Assembly: GCA_951812925.1 (NCBI GenBank)
Contig: OX638370.1
Location: forward strand, 107,274,897-107,338,896
From: Calliopum simillimum
Lineage: Eukaryota > Arthropoda > Insecta > Diptera > Lauxaniidae
Direction of reading: 5' to 3'
DNA: 64,000 bases
Shown: piece by piece, positions 40,301 through 49,300 of the stretch
Numbering within the stretch: position 1 is the first letter of the stretch
How the letters are laid out: every line of letters starts with the position of its first letter
Notes under the pieces: generated by a model
Told to the model about the DNA's origin: nothing
Databases searched by the model: none
What the model saw: the letters and a program-made list of their open reading frames with translations, nothing else
Translations under genes and position numbers: made by a program

Positions 40301-43300
40301 AAAGCAGAATTTTTAGCGCAATAACTTTGACTAAGTGGTCAAGCTAAAATTTCAAATAATATATCCTCTAGAGGTTAAAATATGGTTTTTTAATACAAAA
40401 AAAAAAAAAAACATTTCTGCCTGTCCAATAAGCTTTGTTCAAAATCATTTCTAATAGGTGAGCTCAAAATCTGTTACAAATTGATCACTGACGTCCACTG
40501 ATACAATTTTTATTACAATATTTTTATCTAAAACACTAAATTCAAATGTCGCATTTGTGAGGATCTAGATATCAAAAATGATTTTCGACCTTTGCAAAGT
40601 AGAATTTCAAACTTGACATCTGACCCGAATAAGAGCTTTCCAAAATACTTATCTTTAAAATGCGCTTAATATCACAATGTCAATTAGTAATATATTACAA
40701 TCACTCAGTGATATATCACTAGTACTAGCTGTGATATATGTCTTATTTAAAAGATAAATTTTAGCAAAACAGAATTAACTTAAAAACCAAAGTCAGAAGT
40801 TGAAAATAAGTATATATGCAAGAATTCATGCTGTGTCCTTTGGCTCAATATAACCTAAATTATAAACTCAGAATTATTTTCTTTAGTCAAAATTTTATTT
40901 CCATGTTTTTCTCGTTGTGTATACAATGCCCCGATTGTTACTGAAAAAAATGTTTATACACAAATAAGTAAAGCCACTTGTTGCTGCAGCACTACTTGTG
41001 TCATTACTGCTGCTGTGACTGATGCTTTATTTCTTCTGTTATTGTTGCATATGAAACATTAATTATTGATACATTAAATACATTATGACAGCTGGACTGA
41101 CAGTTGAATTGTCTGACACACATATACACATACTCAGATGTATCACACACATACTGACATACTGACACAATCTAAAAGTATTTAGCCAACATTAAAAACT
41201 TGCAATCACTGTGTTGTCTTTCTGTCTTTTTTTGTTATAATCTTATTGCATAAGTTAATTTTTTTATTATTTTGAGGCATTATGCTGTTGTTGCTGCTGT
41301 TTTTTTTTAATGCAATAATCAACCGCTTAGACCATCACATTAGTGGCTTACAAATGATGTCGGTAATTTTTTCTTTTTGTTAATTTTTTACGTCTTTTAT
41401 TGTAATAATTTGATTTGATTTTTATGCCACTTTTTATGCTCTTTCGAAAATAAATAGTAAGGTCAATCTTTTTTTGAAACTTTTTCTATACATCTCGGTT
41501 GTACTTGTAGGTATTTAGTATGATTTTCCCACGCAGTATTAGCATAGTTTATTGATTTATTCAGTAATTGCATTATGTTTTTCTTTGAAAATTATGATGT
41601 ATGAAAAATAGGCTTAATTAAACAGCGAATGCTGACTGTAGTAATTTTGCTTTTGATATTTTCTGAGCTGAACTAATGATATTTTTATATTGTTTGTGAT
41701 GTTTGTATTGTCTATGTGATATGATTAAGTTTAGTTTTTCGTTTGAATTCAATAATCAACCATCTCGGTAAATAGCCCCCTTTACGACTAAAAACTAAAG
41801 GCTCAAGGCTAAGAACTAAAGACTTATGACGTAAAACTGAAGACTGCAAGCTAAAGACTAAAAAACAAAAGACCAAGTGCCAATGACTAAAAACTAAATG
41901 CTTAAGCTATAGACTAAAAGACTTAAAGACTAAAAGACTAAAAGATTAAAAGATTAAAAGATTAAAAGACTAAAAGACTAAAAGATTAAAAGACTAAAAG
42001 ATTAAAAGATTAAAAGACTAAAAGACTAAAGGACTAAAGGACTAAAAGACTAAAAGACTAAAAGACTAAAAGACTAAAAGACTAAAAGACTAAAAGACTA
42101 AAAGACTAAAAGACTAAAAGACTAACAGACTAAAAGACTATAAGACTAAAAGACTAAAAGACTAAAAGACTAAAAGACTAAAAGACTAAAAGACTAAAAG
42201 ACTAAAAGACTAAAAGACTAAAAGCCTAAAAGCCTAAAAGATTAACAGACTAAAAGACAAAAGACCAAGTGCCAATGACTAAAAACTAAAGCTAAAGACT
42301 AAAGACTAAAAGACTAAAAGACTAAAAGACTAAAAGACTAAAAGACTAAAAGACTAAAAGACAAAAGACCAAGTGCCAATGACTGAAAACTAAAGCTAAA
42401 GACTACAGACTAAAAGACTAAAAAACTAAAAGACTAAAAGACTAAAAGACTAAAAGACTAAAAGACTAAAAGACTAAAAGACTAAAAGACTAAAAGACTA
42501 AAAGACTAATAGACTAAAAGACTAAAAGGCTAAAAGACTAAAAGATTAAAAGATTAAAAGACTAAAAGACTAAAAGACTAAAAGACTAAAAGACTAAAAG
42601 ACTAAAAGACTAAAAGACTAAAAGACTAAAAGACTAAAAGACTAAAAGACTAAAAGACTAAAAGACTAAAAGACTAAAAGACTAAAATAATAAAAGACTA
42701 AAAGGCTAAAAGACTAAAAGACTGAAAGACTAAAAGACTAAAAGACTAAAAAACTAAAAGACTAAAAGACTAAAAGACTAAAAAACTAAAAGGCTAAAAG
42801 ACTAAAGACTTAAAACTAAAGACTAAAGATTAAAAGACTTAAAATACAACCTTAAGACTAAAGACATTAAACGAAATACTTATGAGTAAAGACTGAGGAC
42901 AACAGAGCAATTACCAAAAAAAACCAGTAAGGGTGTTACCTTTGGCATGGCCAAACATTTAATACCCTACACAGCAGTATTTGGAAAATTTTGCTTATAT
43001 GGGAGGTGCCACGCGAATTCGCTTATATTTGGTAGTATTTATGAGTATTTTGGTTGCATTATCGAGAAAAATACTACAAAAGTTGCATTTTGATCGTTGA
43101 TCGATTTCGCTCATTTTCAATCCCCCGAGCTAACTTTGACCACGGAGGCTGTGCACCGAACTTCATTGAATTTTCTTGCTTAGTTTTCCCAAAAAATGTA
43201 TTTCCACACACAGTCAGCCAGCCAGCCAGCCAAACAGACGGACATGGCTATATCGACTCAGGAGGTGACGCTGATCAAGAATATATATACTTTTCTATAT

Positions 43301-46300
43301 CTGCCACGCCTCCTTCTCTGCGTTACAAACGGAAAGACAAAGTGATTATAACCTGGGTGTAGGGAATAAAAAAAAATCAGAAAGAAAATCAGTACATTGT
43401 GCTTAAATAGATTTTTTGTTGTTTTAAAATAAACAACAAATATTAAATAGCCAAAAGAAAGGTGTCGTTATTGCTATTGTAAAATTTTAAGCTAAGATTT
43501 CCTAGTTCGGTTAATCCAAATACATATTTGGCATGGAAACCACTTCCGCGTTCAACTATTTGTGTCAAATGAAGATAAAGATATTATCATCATATCATAC
43601 TTCATACCATGTGCTATATAATATATAACATCTGTCTGTTTGTCTATATGTGTCTACATACATAACTCGAGAACCATTTGTCCGATTTTTTCATTCATAG
43701 ATATTTTACCTGCCTGGTCAGGTTTTAGAATTCGTTTTATTTTGAAATTCCCTCGACTTCGTTCTTGAAAAATCCCATAGCTCGAAAACCAGTTATCCGA
43801 TTTGCATAATTTGTTTCTTTCAAAGACATGTTATGCGGTGATGTTCCTGGACAAACTTTAATTTAAAATTTCTTCGACTTCGCCCGGGATATTAAAAAAG
43901 TCCGTAACTCTAGAACCATTCAACCTATTGGCATGACTTTTTTCAGTCATGGACATTATAACCGACAAAGCTCTAGGACATATTTCAATCCTTTGGTCTC
44001 GTCCAGTATATCATAAAATTTATTATCCGTCTTTTTATGCGTCGGAAACCGGCGAACGAAAACGCTCCCGGGCCAACTAGTTAAATATAATATATACATT
44101 ATGGAGAGCAATATATTGTATCTACTCATATATTTTTAATAAAAAATCAAAAACTAAGAAAACTTCAATGTGGTTTTGCATTAAAACAATTTATTTTTTT
44201 TTTTTTAATTTCAGTGATTGAGTATATCACAAACAACAAGTACTGATTATGAGAGAAATCAATCCTTGAAAAGGTATTTGTAGCTGATCTATAGCTTAGA
44301 GCAATTTTGGCTGCTGCAAAATATTTTTCAGCTCAATCTTTTAATTCCTAAGACTTAACAAAAACAAAACCTTTGTAATTTTTTGCTTCATTACAATTCA
44401 CAAGCCATCAGCTTTGGCTTAAAGTACAAATATTTGTTTGTTGCGCAATCAAAAATGCACACCTGGTCGAAGTGTTTTCGTCGTTGTTTGACCTAAAGGC
44501 AATATGTTTGTATTTGCTTAAGCATTTTCTTATATAGAAATACCTTTGATATGTAAATAATTGTTTGTTACATTAAACAAAATAACGAAATGCTCATTGT
44601 ATAAATTATAAATACAACATGATTAAAAGTAATATTTATGAGAAGAAGATATATGCAAATTGTTAGTTATTGTTCAAAGTATAAAGTTTCAAAATAGACA
44701 TTTCCTTGAAAAATATATGTCAAAATGATTAACAGATTACAAAGAAAACAATATGACAAAACAGAAAATTTAAACAAAATCAATCACAGCTGTCTAAAAC
44801 CAAAAACGTTTCGTCAATATAATTTTAGAACAAAACTAAAAACGTTAAGAAATCTATTGATTGCTTCATAACTGGAACAACAGTGCTACTACCGACGTTC
44901 AGACCTAAGCTCCACTTAGAAAAGTCTACTTCATTAGACCTTACTAAGTAAAATAAAACTAAAGAACTAGTAATGAACAAAAACCCACGATAAAAAAACA
45001 AAACCTTAGCTACTGATTTGTTGCAATAACAAAACAAAATAGACAAAACCAAAGACAATAATCAAAATACTTTGAAGAAAAAGAAAAAAAATAAAAGTCC
45101 ATACCAACTCTAACCACAATTCCCACGAAGACTAGAAAAAGTCTTAAAGGGGGAAAAACAAAACAAAACTTAAAGTACTAAACAGACCAAATAAAAAAAA
45201 AAATGAAAAAAATTGGAAAATGTGTTGAAAAAATCTAGTTCAATGCAAGTTGGATGCTGCAATCGAAGTCACTACGACTTCTTATAAGCTTTAAATCGCT
45301 CTAAAAACCGTTGATATTATAATCCGTTTGTAACTAACAACTGTTGACTTTTTTGCCTTCACAACAACAAATTGGCATAAAGTGGAGTCGTCGTCGGTCG
45401 TGTGGACAGCAAACGTTAAAAGCAGAGATTAAGGCAAAAAACAAATGAATGAAATCTTGTTAGTTGGCAATATTGTATTTAATTTTCCCGTTATGTCCAA
45501 TTTCATTTACATATAAATTCTGTTTATCGATTTCATTTCTTAAGCAAATTCTTCGATTTTTTGTTTTTAGGCCAATAGTTTCTGTCAAGTGCTTCAGCTG
45601 CTGCGCTAAAACTGTTATTGGCATTAACAAATCTCAACATAATCGCACTTCTGGTTATATGCTAAATTAATGGTTTGTTACGCCCAATACTTAATGGTTA
45701 CATGGTGCTTGCTGGCACTTGAAACATTATTCGCCCAAGTTAATATTTAGGGTTTTAGAATGCCGTTAAATTGGCACACCTCTTTGGCAAATTCTTCAAA
45801 TAGTCAGCTGAAAATGGAGCAATATTGACCTGCTATTTATATAAATTTTTTTGGGGTTTTCAGATGTTATGGACTGCCTTAAATTTGAAATTGTTCTATC
45901 AAAACCAACTGTTGTCCTTTAACCAACTAAGTTTTAGTGTAAATTCTTCTGATGAAAATATTTTATATTCGAAGGTGAATTGAATAATTTTTTTTTTGAA
46001 ATACATATAAGTACTGAGAATCAAAAATTGAATATGTAAGGGTTTCATTACACTTATGATAGGATTTATTGAATTTGGATATCAAACTTTTAACTAAGAT
46101 TATTAAATCTAAGTTTTACTTAAACTTTAACTTGTTGCAGCGCATCTCATTTTCTAAACATTATGAAATAAGGTTTCCTAAAAAAAAAGTTCAGAAAAGT
46201 GAAAAAGCAAAGTTTATAGCACGATAACTCTGAAAACTCTTTATTGCTAAAGGTAGTTGAGATCTCTGAAAATCATAAAGAATTCTTACCCATCATCGAA

Positions 46301-49300
46301 AAGCACTATACGACCGCGAAGGCTTACAGAAAAATTTGTGCACGTTATGAAGAACGTCCTTTATCGGAAAGGACAGTTAGAAAATGGTTTGATCGATTTC
46401 GCTATGGAAATTTTAGATGTAAAAGGCGCACCTAAATCTGGACACATTAACAGTCGCGACATCGCTGAATAATCTGAATGAAAAAATATTACTGACCGCA
46501 TTATGTATGTGAATCTTTTCTTTATTGAAATAATCTCGAACCATTTTGCACAGATTGGTTACTTGGTTACTGCTGACGAAAAATGGATAATGGGTTGTCC
46601 ATAAACTTCGTGACGGTCCTAGAGGGGGGGGGGGGGGTGGTATGAGGAAGCGTCACGTATAGTATTTTATATATTTTTTTATATGAAGCTACCGTCACAT
46701 AGGTGGGGTTCATTTTAGCGAATTTTAGCGTCACGGAGTTGATAATATTGTGCGAAAAAGATCATGTTCAAAACGAGATGACCCTGCCCAAACTGTCCCA
46801 CAGCCGGAACTGACGTCAAGGAAGGTTTGCTTTAGTATTTAGTGGGATTTAAAGGGACGGTGATTATCAAAAAGATCCAAAAAAAAAAAAAAACATCCAA
46901 TGAAAAATATCCAAAAAAACATCCAGAAAAAAGCATCAAAAAACATTTTTTTGGATATTTTTGAGTGGAATTATGTACTAAGAACTGCTTTCGCGTTGCC
47001 AAATGATAAATTGTATTAAATTGTACTGTCAACAATTAACAAGATTGAATGAAGCGCTCAAGAAAAAACGTCCAGAGTCAGTCAACAGAAAGCGAGTCGT
47101 CTTTAATCACGACAACTCTAGACCATATACTTCTTTGGTGACCCACCAAAAACTGAAATAGCTTGGCCGAGAAGTTTTATTACAGCCCTGATCTTGCACC
47201 TTTGGATTAACATTTGTTTCACTAGTTGCAGAATTATCTTTGTGGCGTAAAATTGGATTCGCTAGAGGACATCAAAAAGGTCTTATCCGAGTTTTTCGAG
47301 CGGAAACCCCAGAAATTCTTTAAGGACAGTATTATGGTTTTGCCTTACAGATGGCGAGAAATAACAATACAATAATAATGCAAAATATTTCACTCAATAA
47401 AGTTATATTGATGTATGAAAAAAATTGGTTAAGCTTAGGCCACTTTTCTGAATTTTCTTTTTAGTCAACCTAATATTTTCACGAAAAAGTTGCCTATTCA
47501 TATAACTGACAGATTCCATTTTGTTACATTGCAAAAAAATAAACCGAAGTTATTTTTAAAATTGTTCACTGAGACGTTTTATATTTGAAATAAAACAAAT
47601 TCTTCGCAAGTATGTAAACTTTATAGTCTATTGATTAGGTCCTAAAAAACATGCCAAAAAGGAACTATGGCGTTTACTGGTTTTTATTACAAAAATCGGT
47701 AAATGGGTAATTTTAAAAGAAAAAACCGCGGAGTGCTATTAAATTAGAGGGTGGAAATCGGGGGGGGGGGGGAAAAATTTCACCTTTTACAGTTTTTCCA
47801 AAATATCTAGCAAACAAAGCAAAATATCGATATTTTTTTGAGAAAACTTTTTGTAGAGAAATAAATTTGAAATGGGAATAGTGCGTAAGATGCGTTGGTT
47901 TTGAGTAAAAACCGTTTTTCCGACTCCATAAATAAAATTTCCATGTTGTAGTAGCCATATTTCGGTAAATTTTGAACCTAAGAAATTTTTTAACAAAGCG
48001 TTTTAAAGAAAATTTTTTTCTACTTTTAATATATTGCGCTATGTCTTTACCTATTTCTGACCCTAAAAAAGTTATAGGCAATGAGTAAAAAAAAGCAAGA
48101 GAATTTTAAATTTTTGCAATTTTTTCTTTTTTGTTTCAACAATTTCAATGGCAAATTTAATTCTCTACAAAAAGTTTTCTGTAAAAAATATCGGAATTTT
48201 GCTTTGTTTGCTAGATACTTATATTGAAAAAACTAACAAGGGTTTATTATCTCCCATCCCTTCGATTTCAACTCTCTAATTTAATAGCACTCTGCGATTT
48301 TTTTTTAAATGTTCCATTTATCGGTTTCTATAATTAAAACCATGACAATATCTATTATACTCAAAGAGTTTCTTAGGCACAGAGGACTTTCTAAACTCTG
48401 AAACAAACAATGAGGATCATACTCTACCATTTTGATTTTCCGATCACAGTTTGGCGTCATCTTTTTCCCTAATAACTTAAATATTCAAACTTCTTTAATA
48501 AAGTGGGTGGAAAAAATTGGAATTAGTTGCTCTCTGACAACATTTCATTCAAACGTAAGGCATCTGACGAAAAAATTTTAGAAACCAGAAAACGCTTAGA
48601 ATTCTCCAAAAAATTTTGAACGTGTGAATTTTAAAAAATTTTTTTTTAAAGTAATTTTTTGAAAATTCTTAAGATGTTTTAAAAAATTTTGAAAAAAATT
48701 CAACGTATTCTTTTACGAGTTCTAAGGATTTAATGTTTTATAAACTTTGATTGTAATGTTGATTATTTTTGATAATTTCTATGTAAGATACCTTTTGTTT
48801 AAAGCGAGCAAAACCAAATCAATCGTGAGAAAACAATTTATAACGAAAATTGTTTATTTACGAGAGCGCGCAAAATATCTGTTATTTTATTGCAAAGTAG
48901 TGGAAGTGTGTGATTTTAAATTGTTGATATCAATAACACTTGAGGCAGCACAGTTCAGCTTTTAACAGAAAACCATGCTGCTTAAGTCTATTGCCCAAAT
49001 AATAACTTAACTATGAGTGCGACAGGTTATGTTAATGTAATAGACAGACATTTTTCAGACACAAGACGCACCAGTACATACATATTGCTATAGAAATCAT
49101 AAAAAGCCAAAAATTTAAAGAAAAATAAAAAAGATTGTGACAAAAAATATTTTTACATTATATAATCATACATGGTTTTTAAGCATAACACTTACCTTTT
49201 GGCATGCCGCATGGTCCCTTTGTACGTGAATTATCCAAAAAATCCAAATCATATTGACGCGCAGGTGGATACGTCAGTGCCACGTGTGCCGTGGTATCTT

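Noticed and set aside
41780..42895. Regular array reminiscent of CRISPR or satellite
   Set aside because: The unit is 8 bp with no spacers and the genome is an animal's, so it is a simple minisatellite.
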